Source: Chitinophaga sp. CF418
GTDB taxonomy: Bacteria; Bacteroidota; Bacteroidia; Chitinophagales; Chitinophagaceae
Length of the DNA: 64,000 bases
Direction of reading: 5' to 3'
Assembly (NCBI RefSeq): GCF_900142925.1
Contig: NZ_FRCN01000001.1
Span: forward strand, 558,001-622,000
Below are positions 56,325 through 64,000 of this stretch, piece after piece. Numbering within the stretch: the first letter of the stretch is position 1; every line of letters starts with the position of its first letter. The notes beneath the pieces are model-generated. The model saw nothing but the letters and a program-made list of their open reading frames with translations, did not search any database and was not told the DNA's origin. The position numbers and the translations under genes are program-made.

Positions 56325-58967
56325 GTGAAAAGAACCCTTTTACTGCTTATCATTCTTTCCTTTGGATACGCGACGCACGCCTCCCACATCATCGGGGGAG
56401 AAATGTCGTATAAATACATCAGCCGCAATGGAGACAACCTGACCTATCAGGTAACATTGAAGTTGTTCCGCATCTGTGGCAGCGGACAGAATATAGCAGA
56501 ATTACCGGAGTCTGTTTACTTCGCTATTTTCAGCAAAGCAACGAATGCATCGTACAGTACCATACTTGTACCACGTGCCAGTAAAGAACAAAGGGAACTG
56601 GGACAGGTGGATCCCTGTATCCTCAATCCACCCAGCATCTGTTTCCAGATAGGTATATATGTACAAACTATCACCGTTCCTGTCAGTTCAATGGGATATA
56701 CCGTCTCCTTCCAGAGTTGCTGCCGGGATAATACCATCGAAAATCTCATCGACACGAGAGATCCGAACAACGAACAAAACAGGCCAGGAAACGGCGCTAC
56801 CTATTTCACAGAACTACCAGGTGAAAACGGTCAACTGACTAACTCAAGCCCCACTTTTACGAAAGATGAGGCAGTACTGGTATGTGCCAATAAAAAATTC
56901 ACTTACGACTTTTCTGCAACCGATATCGACGGAGACCAGATCGTATATTCCTTCTGTGATGCTTATGGTGGCGGACAGACCACCGGACAGTCAGGCATAC
57001 CGCCTGCCGCCGTTGCTCCTCCTTACGGAACAGTTCCATATAAAAGTCCTTACTCCGGCAGCAGTCCGCTGGGAGCCGGAGCTACCATAGATCCGCAAAC
57101 GGGCATCATTTCCGGTATTGCACCCGATCCGGGAAAATATGTGCTGACCGTCTGCGCCTACGAATACCGGAACGGCCAGCTACTGGGCATCCATCGAAAG
57201 GATTTCCATGTGAATGTGACCACCTGCGTAAAGGCTGTCGTCGCCTCTATGCCGGAAAAGTATAATGACTGCTCCGGTTACACCATCACCTTCCTCAATT
57301 ACAGTACAGAAGGCAAACCCTATGAATGGGATTTCGGAGATGGTGATACACTGCTTACAAACAGTACCGACCCCATACAACATACTTACGCCCAGGATGG
57401 CATTTATACCGTTAAATTGTGGGTGGACAGAAACAGTAACTGCGGCGACATGGCGACAGCAACCGCCTATGTGTATCCTTTATTGCGGCCAAACGTGAAC
57501 CTCAGTGGACTTTGTAGTAATACGACCACCACTTTCACCAACAATTCCACCACCTCCAGCACTACCGACAATATCAATTATTACCGTTGGGACTTTGGCG
57601 TAACGACTTCCGAGGCCGATACCTCACTCCAGAAAAGCCCGCGTTTCCAATACCCGGGACCAGGCAATTACCAGGTGGTACTACAGTTGAAAACAGAACG
57701 GGGATGTGAACGTTTTGATACCTCAGACCTTATTATATATGACAAACCACCACTGGCCACTACGCCAGATACACTACTATGTTACCTAAACTCCATTCAG
57801 CTGCACGCAGAAAGCGTTGTGGACGGGAATGTGGTGAATGGAACATATACATGGGCTCCTTCATATAATATCAATAACGCCAATACTGCCGATCCGACAA
57901 TATTTCCAAGGCTGGATACCGCCTATACCGTCACCTTCACAGACGGAACAGGTTGTATCAACAGCAAGCGGGTTGCCATTGACGTGAGAGACAAACTGGT
58001 AGTAACAACGATGCCTGACAGTGTTGTATGTACAGGTGATGAGGTGAACCTCCAGGCATTCCCTGATGGCAATTATCCGCTTACCTGGTACGATTCTACC
58101 AATACGGTGATAGGTACTGGTCCTGTCGTGACCATCGTACCTCCCGGCCCTTCAGCAACCTACAGGGTGCGGGGAGACCTTGGTAACTGCTTCGGTGAGG
58201 ATAAGGTAGCATTGGAAGTAGTAGATCCGCCAGTGGCTTATGCTGGTGAAGATACCACCATCTGTTATGGCGAGCAGTTAACACTGAGAGCATCGGGAGG
58301 CACCTACTATCAATGGACGCCAACAGCAACACTCACTTCTCCGCAAAGCGCCACTACTATCGCCAGACCAACAGACTCCACTACATATATCGTTACCGTG
58401 AGAGATATACTGGGTTGCCCGAAACCTATCTCCGACACCGTACTGGTCAATGTAGTACCTCCGGTGCCCGCTTTTGCCGGCAACGATACCATCGCCATGC
58501 TGAACCAGCCTTTCCAGCTGAATGCTTCCGGTGGCTCCACTTATAAATGGACACCCGTAGATGGATTGAATAATCCGAATGTCAGCAATCCGGTCACTAC
58601 CGTCAACCACGATATTACCTATACCGTCACTGTCTATACGGAAGAAGGGTGTTCCGGCACAGACGATATCAAGGTCCGTTTTATAGTAGGCCCCGACATC
58701 TATGTACCGACAGGCTTCTCTCCTAACGGCGACGGGCAAAACGACATTTTCCGTCCACTACCCGTAGGCATCGTACAGATGGACTTCTTCCGCGTGTATG
58801 ACCGCTGGGGAAAGCTGATGTACAGCACCACAGAGTATTTGCAGGGATGGAACGGTTACTTCAACGGATCGCCGGCAGCAGTAGGCACCTACGTTTGGGT
58901 AGTGCAAGGCAAAAATGTAAACAACGAAACAGTAATAAGAAAAGGAACAGTTACTCTCGTCAGATAG
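56325..58967 (+). CDS. PKD-repeat T9SS type B surface protein, HIIGGE-type N-terminus
   Basis: I start at GTG 56325, 2 bp after the hydrolase stop; this gives a signal peptide (VKRTLLLLIILSFGYATHAS) directly followed by HIIGGEMSYKYISRNGDNLTYQ. The 880-residue chain has a conserved ~330-residue N-terminal region (LKLFRICGSGQN, FTYDFSATDIDGDQIVYSFC), at least two PKD domains (WDFGDGDTLL, WDFGVTTSEA), three Ig-like WxP repeats (YTWAPSYNINNANT, YQWTPTATLTSP, YKWTPVDGLNNP) and a T9SS type B end domain (FSPNGDGQNDIFRP, YDRWGKLMY). A paralogue follows. No PorP/SprF gene is adjacent. Confidence 0.86.
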   Translation: MKRTLLLLIILSFGYATHASHIIGGEMSYKYISRNGDNLTYQVTLKLFRICGSGQNIAELPESVYFAIFSKATNASYSTILVPRASKEQRELGQVDPCILNPPSICFQIGIYVQTITVPVSSMGYTVSFQSCCRDNTIENLIDTRDPNNEQNRPGNGATYFTELPGENGQLTNSSPTFTKDEAVLVCANKKFTYDFSATDIDGDQIVYSFCDAYGGGQTTGQSGIPPAAVAPPYGTVPYKSPYSGSSPLGAGATIDPQTGIISGIAPDPGKYVLTVCAYEYRNGQLLGIHRKDFHVNVTTCVKAVVASMPEKYNDCSGYTITFLNYSTEGKPYEWDFGDGDTLLTNSTDPIQHTYAQDGIYTVKLWVDRNSNCGDMATATAYVYPLLRPNVNLSGLCSNTTTTFTNNSTTSSTTDNINYYRWDFGVTTSEADTSLQKSPRFQYPGPGNYQVVLQLKTERGCERFDTSDLIIYDKPPLATTPDTLLCYLNSIQLHAESVVDGNVVNGTYTWAPSYNINNANTADPTIFPRLDTAYTVTFTDGTGCINSKRVAIDVRDKLVVTTMPDSVVCTGDEVNLQAFPDGNYPLTWYDSTNTVIGTGPVVTIVPPGPSATYRVRGDLGNCFGEDKVALEVVDPPVAYAGEDTTICYGEQLTLRASGGTYYQWTPTATLTSPQSATTIARPTDSTTYIVTVRDILGCPKPISDTVLVNVVPPVPAFAGNDTIAMLNQPFQLNASGGSTYKWTPVDGLNNPNVSNPVTTVNHDITYTVTVYTEEGCSGTDDIKVRFIVGPDIYVPTGFSPNGDGQNDIFRPLPVGIVQMDFFRVYDRWGKLMYSTTEYLQGWNGYFNGSPAAVGTYVWVVQGKNVNNETVIRKGTVTLVR

Positions 58968-59123
58968 AAAATACTTCATTTAATTACATACTATCAACTG
59001 TAATGAACTACTGTACAGGTACTTCCAAAGCCGCATGTACACTGGAAAAAATGATTTTATTAACGGTGGATTTTTTTGTAAATTCCTATACGAAAGTCAT
59101 TTTTACGTTATGCGCCCCTTTTG

Positions 59124-61052
59124 ATGTACAGGTTCCTTATTCTGGCTATTTGCTGCACCTTTGTCCACGTTAGAGCAGATGCTTACCATATAATTGGCGG
59201 CGAAATTTACTATGCTTACCTGGGGGTTGCCGGAGATGGTATTTACAGATATGAGATCGTCCTCAAGTTATACCGGGATGCCGACTTCACCTGTGGCCCC
59301 ATTCAGGGATGTCTCGATCATTTTGAGAATCCCGTTCCCGTCAACATCTATAATGCCAACGGCATTCGTGTTACGAGTGCCCGGCAGCTTTATATCAGCG
59401 AAACAAAAGCACTGCGCGATACGCTTAAGAATCCCTGCCTGGCCCCCCGCACACAAAACCTGGAGGTAGCCTATTACCGGGATACGGTGGAACTGCCGGC
59501 CAGCTACGGCGGATATTATGTTACCTATCAGCGTTGCTGCCGTGGGGAAAAGCTGGTCAACATTTACGATTCAGAGCATGAAGGGTCTACCTTTTATACT
59601 GTCATCTCCGGACTGGAAAAGCGGCCTACCAACAGCAGTGTGTATTTTAAGCACGACGGTGCAATTGTCATCTGTAACAATCTGCCTTTTACCTTTGACT
59701 ATTCCGCCTACGACCCTGACGGGGACAGCCTTACCTACACCCTGTGCAATGCGCTTACAGGCGGCTCTACACGCAGCGAAGGCGTAGCTGCCAATCCACC
59801 GCCCTACAATTCCATCGTCAATTACGTCACACCGTATTCGGGCCTCAATCCCATGGGTGGCTCGCCTCAGATCTCCATAGATAATCATGGTATACTCAGA
59901 GGTACACCTAACCGTGAAGGCAAGTTCGTCATCTCCGTTTGTGTAAATGAATATGACCGGCGCACCAAAGTGTTGCTGGGCTCACACCAGAAAGACCTGC
60001 TGCTGACGGTTTTCAATTGTAAGACCGATATCCAGGCGGGCTTCCCTTCAGTACTGATGAACTGTATAGCCAGTCCTGAACTAAGCGTGACCATTCCCAA
60101 CTATAGCAATGCCGGCTTTACCTCCAGCTATTACTGGGATTTTGGCGACGGTACAGACACTACCACCTTCGACAAGACTGTCTTCGATCACCTATATCCC
60201 GATACGGGCATTTACGAGCTGAAACTGGTCGTAAACCGGGGCCTCTCATGTACCGACAGCGTAACCGGCTTTGTACACAATTATCCGGGCTTAAAAGCTG
60301 ATTTTACCGTGGAAGGTCTCTGCCGTGGAGAACCGATCCGTTTCAACGATATTTCTACCTATACCTATGGCAAAATTACCAGCAGGCGCTGGGATATTGG
60401 TATACCTGACGCGGCACAACCTACAAGCGCGGTCAGCACCCACCTCAATTATGTTTACCAGAAGGGAGGCACGTATACGGTCACACTCTCCCTGCTTACT
60501 GACCGGTCGTGCAGCGCCACCGTCTCGAAAGATGTTATCGTTTACGAAGTGAATCCTTTTGCCGGCAATGATACCATCCTTGCAAAAGGCCAGTCCCTGC
60601 AACTAAATGCCAGTGGCGGGGAATTCTATGCCTGGTCGCCACCCTACGGATTGAACAACATAACCATTCGGAATCCCGTCGCCAGCGGCAACCAGGATAT
60701 TACCTATCTCCTGAGGGTTTCCAATTCCCAGGGTTGTTTTGGCTATGATTCCATCAACGTGAAGTATTATGCCGGTCCGGAAATATATATCCCCACGGCC
60801 TTCAGTCCCAACGGCGATGGACAGAACGACCGCTTCCGGTTCATCCCGGTAGGGATCACGGAATATGAATACTTCCGCATCTACAACCGATGGGGCCAGG
60901 AAATTTATTCCTCCACCGACTTCCGCAGCGGATGGGACGGTACCATCAAAGGCATGCCTGCACCAGTAGACACTTATATCTGGATACTGGCCGGAAAAGA
61001 TTTAACCGGTAAAAGTATTTTAAAGAAAGGCACTGTAACTTTGGTGAAATAA
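59124..61052 (+). CDS. paralogous PKD T9SS type B surface protein, HIIGGE-type N-terminus
   Basis: ATG 59124 gives 642 residues with a signal peptide ending HVRADA and then YHIIGGEIYYAYLGVAGDGIYRYE, matching the start of the preceding protein. The shared region continues (VLKLYRDADFTC, VTYQRCCRGEKLVNI, FTFDYSAYDPDGDSLTYTLC), then about two PKD domains (YYWDFGDGTDTT, RRWDIGIPDA), one WxP repeat (FYAWSPPYGLNNIT) and the sorting domain (FSPNGDGQNDRFRF, YNRWGQEIYS, GWDGTIKG). It is a shorter version of its neighbour and probably arose by tandem duplication with repeat loss or gain. It should be exported by T9SS. Confidence 0.86.
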   Translation: MYRFLILAICCTFVHVRADAYHIIGGEIYYAYLGVAGDGIYRYEIVLKLYRDADFTCGPIQGCLDHFENPVPVNIYNANGIRVTSARQLYISETKALRDTLKNPCLAPRTQNLEVAYYRDTVELPASYGGYYVTYQRCCRGEKLVNIYDSEHEGSTFYTVISGLEKRPTNSSVYFKHDGAIVICNNLPFTFDYSAYDPDGDSLTYTLCNALTGGSTRSEGVAANPPPYNSIVNYVTPYSGLNPMGGSPQISIDNHGILRGTPNREGKFVISVCVNEYDRRTKVLLGSHQKDLLLTVFNCKTDIQAGFPSVLMNCIASPELSVTIPNYSNAGFTSSYYWDFGDGTDTTTFDKTVFDHLYPDTGIYELKLVVNRGLSCTDSVTGFVHNYPGLKADFTVEGLCRGEPIRFNDISTYTYGKITSRRWDIGIPDAAQPTSAVSTHLNYVYQKGGTYTVTLSLLTDRSCSATVSKDVIVYEVNPFAGNDTILAKGQSLQLNASGGEFYAWSPPYGLNNITIRNPVASGNQDITYLLRVSNSQGCFGYDSINVKYYAGPEIYIPTAFSPNGDGQNDRFRFIPVGITEYEYFRIYNRWGQEIYSSTDFRSGWDGTIKGMPAPVDTYIWILAGKDLTGKSILKKGTVTLVK

Positions 61053-61061
61053 AATCGGATT

Positions 61062-61817
61062 ATGGCAATAGTTTTAATTACCGGAGCTACGTCTGGCTTC
61101 GGTGAAGCATGCGCAAAGAAGTTCGCAGCGAATGGTTATGATTTAATTATCACCGGAAGAAGACAGGAAAGACTAACAGCATTACAGGAACAGCTGCAGC
61201 AGGAACATAAGATTGCCGTACTCCCCCTTTGTTTTGATGTAAGAGATCAGCAGGCCGTTAATACCGTATTGGGCAATATACCTGACAACTGGAAAGCTGT
61301 CAGCATCCTTGTCAATAACGCCGGGCTGGCGCTCGGCATGAGCTCCATTGAAGATGATGATGTATCCAACTGGGACACAATGATCGACACCAACGTGAAA
61401 GGGCTGCTCTATGTATCGAAAGTAGTGATTCCCTGGCTCAAGGCCCAGCGTAAAGGACATATCATTAACCTGGGCTCTACTGCCGCCAAACAGGTCTATG
61501 CAAAAGGACATGTATACTGTGCTACCAAAGCTGCTGTAGATTCCATCTCACAAGGTATGCGTATCGACCTGCTTCCCTACCGTATTAAAGTAACCGCGGT
61601 ACATCCCGGCGCAGCAGTTACCGAGTTTTCAGAAGTACGTTTTAAAGGTGATAAGGAAAAGGCTGATAACTTCTATAAAGGCTTCCAGCCCCTGACAGGT
61701 GAGGATGTAGCGGATACCATCTACTACTGTGCTACCTTACCTCCTCATGTATGTATCAACGATCTGGTGATGACCTGCGTACAACAGGCCAATGCCTACT
61801 ACTTCGATAAAGAATAA
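61062..61817 (+). CDS. short-chain dehydrogenase/reductase (YdfG-like)
   Basis: The 251-residue protein has the NAD(P) motif TGATSGFGEACAKKF, the NNAGLAL segment, the catalytic Ser in NLGSTAAKQ, and YCATKAAVDS (YxxxK). TGRRQERL suggests NADP preference, as in YdfG-type enzymes that act on 3-hydroxy acids such as serine or allo-threonine; the substrate is inferred. It lies 9 bp after the PKD gene on the same strand. Confidence 0.9.
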   Translation: MAIVLITGATSGFGEACAKKFAANGYDLIITGRRQERLTALQEQLQQEHKIAVLPLCFDVRDQQAVNTVLGNIPDNWKAVSILVNNAGLALGMSSIEDDDVSNWDTMIDTNVKGLLYVSKVVIPWLKAQRKGHIINLGSTAAKQVYAKGHVYCATKAAVDSISQGMRIDLLPYRIKVTAVHPGAAVTEFSEVRFKGDKEKADNFYKGFQPLTGEDVADTIYYCATLPPHVCINDLVMTCVQQANAYYFDKE

Positions 61818-61868
61818 AAAACACTCATATAACACTTAGATGTTATTCCAAATACGACGTTTTGTATT

Positions 61869-61876
61869 TATATTTG
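61869..61876 (+). promoter_or_regulatory. putative -7 box of a short transcript
   Basis: TATATTTG, about 330 bp before a strong terminator; a TTG -33 element is not clear. Confidence 0.35.
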
Positions 61877-61936
61877 AAACAATTAACGTATATGAGGGGC
61901 TATGTGTGGTGTAAGTAACTGAGGGGTGTAGCTTTA

Positions 61937-62018
61937 TACCTCCACGCGGAGGTGAGACCTAACTAACTATTTAACGTTTTGATGATGCCGACTATCTATC
62001 CTAAAAAACCATATCCCT
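61937..62018 (+). other. structured leader of a short transcript
   Basis: Contains an ACCTCC-ACGC-GGAGGT hairpin and no ORF of note until 62019. Together with the -7 box at 61869 and the terminator at 62178 it suggests an RNA of about 330 nt. Confidence 0.35.
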
Positions 62019-62165
62019 ATGCTTACATTTGCAACACTGTATTTGTTGCGCCTTTACTATCCCAGGTGGAAAGCAGAATGGCGCTTCTACTCCGACAGAT
62101 CTAAAAGGAATAACTACGGTCGCTGGGCAACTCGCCAGGATTGGGCCGGAGCTTTTAGCTACTGA
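62019..62165 (+). CDS. possible 48-residue basic, aromatic-rich small protein
   Basis: An ATG frame encodes MLTFATLYLLRLYYPRWKAE followed by WRFYSDRSKRNNYGRWATRQ and DWAGAFSY. It has seven Tyr/Trp-rich clusters and a net positive charge, which is not what random frames usually give. It ends 12 bp before a terminator stem. A second overlapping frame starts at 61985. No family is recognised; it may equally be noncoding. Confidence 0.35.
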   Translation: MLTFATLYLLRLYYPRWKAEWRFYSDRSKRNNYGRWATRQDWAGAFSY

Positions 62166-62177
62166 GAAATGAATCTA

Positions 62178-62211
62178 ATCCCGCCGGTGTAAGCCGGCGG
62201 GATTTTTTTTT
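62178..62211 (+). terminator. strong Rho-independent terminator
   Basis: Perfect 10-bp stem ATCCCGCCGG / CCGGCGGGAT, 6-nt loop, then nine T; it closes the possible small transcript and faces the convergent sialidase-like gene. Confidence 0.9.
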
Positions 62212-62218
62212 ATTGTCA

Positions 62219-63433
62219 CTATTCATTCAGCAACTTACAACGCACCTGCTGCAACTCCCCTTCCCGCTGTGTATACGCCACCAGCACAGTATGATCGTCC
62301 AATCCTTTTATCACAGGATAGCATGCATAAGCAGAATCGGGCGTCAATACGCCTGTATCCAGTACTTTGCCTGCTCCATCCCTCAACTGAAAACCTACGC
62401 GGCTGTTAAAGGTATTTTTCACCTTTACCGGTTCATCCCAAACCAGCATGACCTTATCATCCGCCAGCGCCGTGATCTGTGGATGTTTGGCCAACGGTAA
62501 GGAGCTCACTTTCTGTTTTCGGGTATAGGTCTGACCGTTATCTGCCGACTGGCAATAATAAACACCTTCTCCTCCTCCCATCGTGAACCAGGTAAAATGC
62601 ATTCCGTCTTTGTTCTTCACCATAGCCGGCCCGGTGTGCGGACACCCTCTCACCACCCAGTTATCTGCACTGATCCTGTTCATAGTCGAAAAGGAGGCGC
62701 CCCTGTCTGTAGACACCATATGCACCATATCACGGATAGAATCATTGATAATATCCCTGAAAGCGATATGGATACCACCCTCTCCATCCGTATAGAGATC
62801 CGTTCTGCAACATTGACAAACTGTTTCCGCCAATGACCTTTCCTGTTTAAAACCTTCATGACCGTCAGTAACAGCAAAATAGAGGGAAGAACCTTCTGCA
62901 TCCACATCTTTCCTGTTATCGAGCCAGATAGCGGCTGCCTGGCCATCGGGCAACAGCGCGATGTCAAAGTACCGCTGATCATAACTGCCGGTATCTGTTA
63001 CCAGGGCCTGCGCAGGCAACCAGCTTTTCCCTCCGTTCAAAGAACGTGTATAAAATACTCTTCCTGCATATTTGTTGCGCGCATCATTCTGCTCTACACC
63101 ATAAATAGCAATGATCTCTCCATCTGGTTTGAACACCATTTTAGGCATGTTCTCCGCATGTGGCAATATGCCATTAGCAGTAGGTACCTGTTGCGGCACA
63201 GAAAATGTCTTACCCTTATCATCAGATACTGCATAATACAGCGTACCTGTATCTGCGCCCGGAGGTGCTTCCACCCAACTGATCACCGTTTTACCATCCG
63301 TAGTAGTAGTCAGGTAAGGACACGACGCATCCTGCGCCGGATGCGACAGCACCTGCATTTTTTCCTTCGGGCTGTTACATGCTACCGTACTCACTGCCAG
63401 TAATATCATCCATTGTCTGATCCCCATCGTCAT
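62219..63433 (-). CDS. sialidase-like (BNR/Asp-box) lipoprotein
   Basis: The 404-residue protein has a lipoprotein signal with the Cys at residue 19 (ILLAVSTVAC). Asp-box-like SxDxGxTW repeats are seen at VSDDKGKTFS, RSLNGGKSWL, VSTDRGASFS and QSADNGQTYT, giving a propeller of the sialidase superfamily. The catalytic Arg triad and Tyr/Glu pair of true exo-sialidases cannot be confirmed, so enzymatic activity is uncertain. Its ATG overlaps the stop of the TonB-dependent receptor (TAATG), implying translational coupling; an ATG at 63427 is an alternative start. Confidence 0.82.
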   Translation of the reverse strand: MTMGIRQWMILLAVSTVACNSPKEKMQVLSHPAQDASCPYLTTTTDGKTVISWVEAPPGADTGTLYYAVSDDKGKTFSVPQQVPTANGILPHAENMPKMVFKPDGEIIAIYGVEQNDARNKYAGRVFYTRSLNGGKSWLPAQALVTDTGSYDQRYFDIALLPDGQAAAIWLDNRKDVDAEGSSLYFAVTDGHEGFKQERSLAETVCQCCRTDLYTDGEGGIHIAFRDIINDSIRDMVHMVSTDRGASFSTMNRISADNWVVRGCPHTGPAMVKNKDGMHFTWFTMGGGEGVYYCQSADNGQTYTRKQKVSSLPLAKHPQITALADDKVMLVWDEPVKVKNTFNSRVGFQLRDGAGKVLDTGVLTPDSAYACYPVIKGLDDHTVLVAYTQREGELQQVRCKLLNE

Positions 63434-64000
63434 TAGTTTTTACCATTAAATGTATAAGCAACACCTATGTTGAAAGTACGTTTCGGCCCTGGTCTGTAAG
63501 TAGTGCTGTAAGCTGTTTTCTCTGCGGTAGTAGCATAGATCACATCCGCAGCATTACGACAGTTCAGCCAGCATTCGAACCTCTTCCAGTTATAGCCTGT
63601 ACGGAAGTTCAGCAGGTCATAACCACCGTAGTAACGTGTATTCTGTGGATCCATATAGTAACGGCTTACATGTTGCCATTCACCTGCCAGGCGGAATCCA
63701 TGCAGGAAAGCAGGTTTCCAGGTGATCTCTGTATTGGTGATCACTTTAGGCGCACCACTCATCTGGTTATCATCATAGCTCACACCTTTTTCTACATACT
63801 CATTGAAAAAGTGTTCTGCATATTGTCCGCTGCAACGGATCCATAATGAGCGTATCGGTGCATAACGCACATTCCATTCTACCCCCCGGTGTGTGGTACG
63901 ACCGGTATTACGGTTCTCATAGGAACCATCGTCCAGTTTCACACTGATGATCTCATTTGTGCCCTGCATATTGTATACCCCTATATCCACGTATCCCTTG
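63433..64000 (-). CDS. TonB-dependent receptor, C-terminal barrel (5' part outside window)
   Basis: The frame is open to the window's right edge, so only the last ~188 residues are present. They show outer-membrane barrel strands: GVEWNVRYAPIRSLWIRCSG, NTEITWKPAFLHGFRLAGEW, YGGYDLLNFRTGYNWKRFE, and the closing PKRTFNIGVAYTFNGKN, typical of the C-terminus of TonB-dependent receptors. The substrate cannot be told from this part. It is the upstream partner of the sialidase-like lipoprotein. Confidence 0.85.
   Translation of the reverse strand, partial: KGYVDIGVYNMQGTNEIISVKLDDGSYENRNTGRTTHRGVEWNVRYAPIRSLWIRCSGQYAEHFFNEYVEKGVSYDDNQMSGAPKVITNTEITWKPAFLHGFRLAGEWQHVSRYYMDPQNTRYYGGYDLLNFRTGYNWKRFECWLNCRNAADVIYATTAEKTAYSTTYRPGPKRTFNIGVAYTFNGKN

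Overview
The window looks like a chromosomal segment of a Bacteroidota bacterium, most likely Chitinophagaceae and possibly Chitinophaga or a close relative. The evidence is long secreted PKD-repeat proteins with type IX secretion (T9SS) C-terminal domains, several of them beside PorP/SprF-like barrels, near absence of Shine-Dalgarno sites, and Bacteroidota promoters with a TAnnTTTG -7 box. The genus is inferred from protein style, not from a marker gene. Coding density is high. I saw no tRNA, rRNA, CRISPR array, prophage or intact insertion sequence.

Layout. 1-2016: a carboxypeptidase Taq (M32) running in from the left edge, overlapping tail to tail with a secreted rhodanese-thioredoxin protein. 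2245-9220 (+): giant PKD adhesin and PorP/SprF partner, a peroxiredoxin and a small T9SS-sorted protein. 9297-13672: an RlmI-like methyltransferase (-), then grpE-dnaJ and an RlmK-like methyltransferase (+). 13678-33189 (-): a long reverse block with VWA protein, hpt, glucosaminidase-LysM protein, O-methyltransferase, LOG protein, outer-membrane barrel, GlcD-like oxidase, a second PorP/SprF plus SBBP-PKD adhesin pair, recG, a eukaryotic-type citrate synthase, an LptF/G permease and tgt. 33386-36593 (+): glycosyltransferase, rsmG, and a sigma factor / membrane protein / HMA-like protein cluster. 36761-41963 (-): M1 peptidase, rsmI, purS, pssA, aminopeptidase P. 42421-47801 (+): pckA, folD, queE and a PorE-like OmpA protein. 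47802-50719: e(P4)-type phosphatase (-) and dprA (+), flanked on both sides by a GC-rich palindromic repeat family, followed by a regularly spaced palindrome array. 50720-61817 (+): a SatD-DUF3307 pair, guaB, lnt, alpha/beta hydrolase, two related T9SS-sorted PKD proteins and an SDR oxidoreductase. 61818-64000: a possible short transcript, a sialidase-like lipoprotein and the end of a TonB-dependent receptor (-).

How genes fit together. Four large T9SS type B cargo proteins, two PorP/SprF barrels and a PorE-like peptidoglycan anchor point to a substantial gliding/adhesion surface system. QueE and Tgt belong to queuosine tRNA modification; FolD, PurS, Hpt and GuaB to purine metabolism; citrate synthase and PckA to central carbon metabolism.

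The best candidate for an undescribed system is the SatD-DUF3307 pair at 50720-52079. A protein resembling a small class III cyclase domain fused to a helix-turn-helix is nearly contiguous with a polytopic membrane protein carrying intramembrane His/Asp pairs. About 28-bp-spaced CCGATATT/AATATCGG palindromes lead right up to its start codon.
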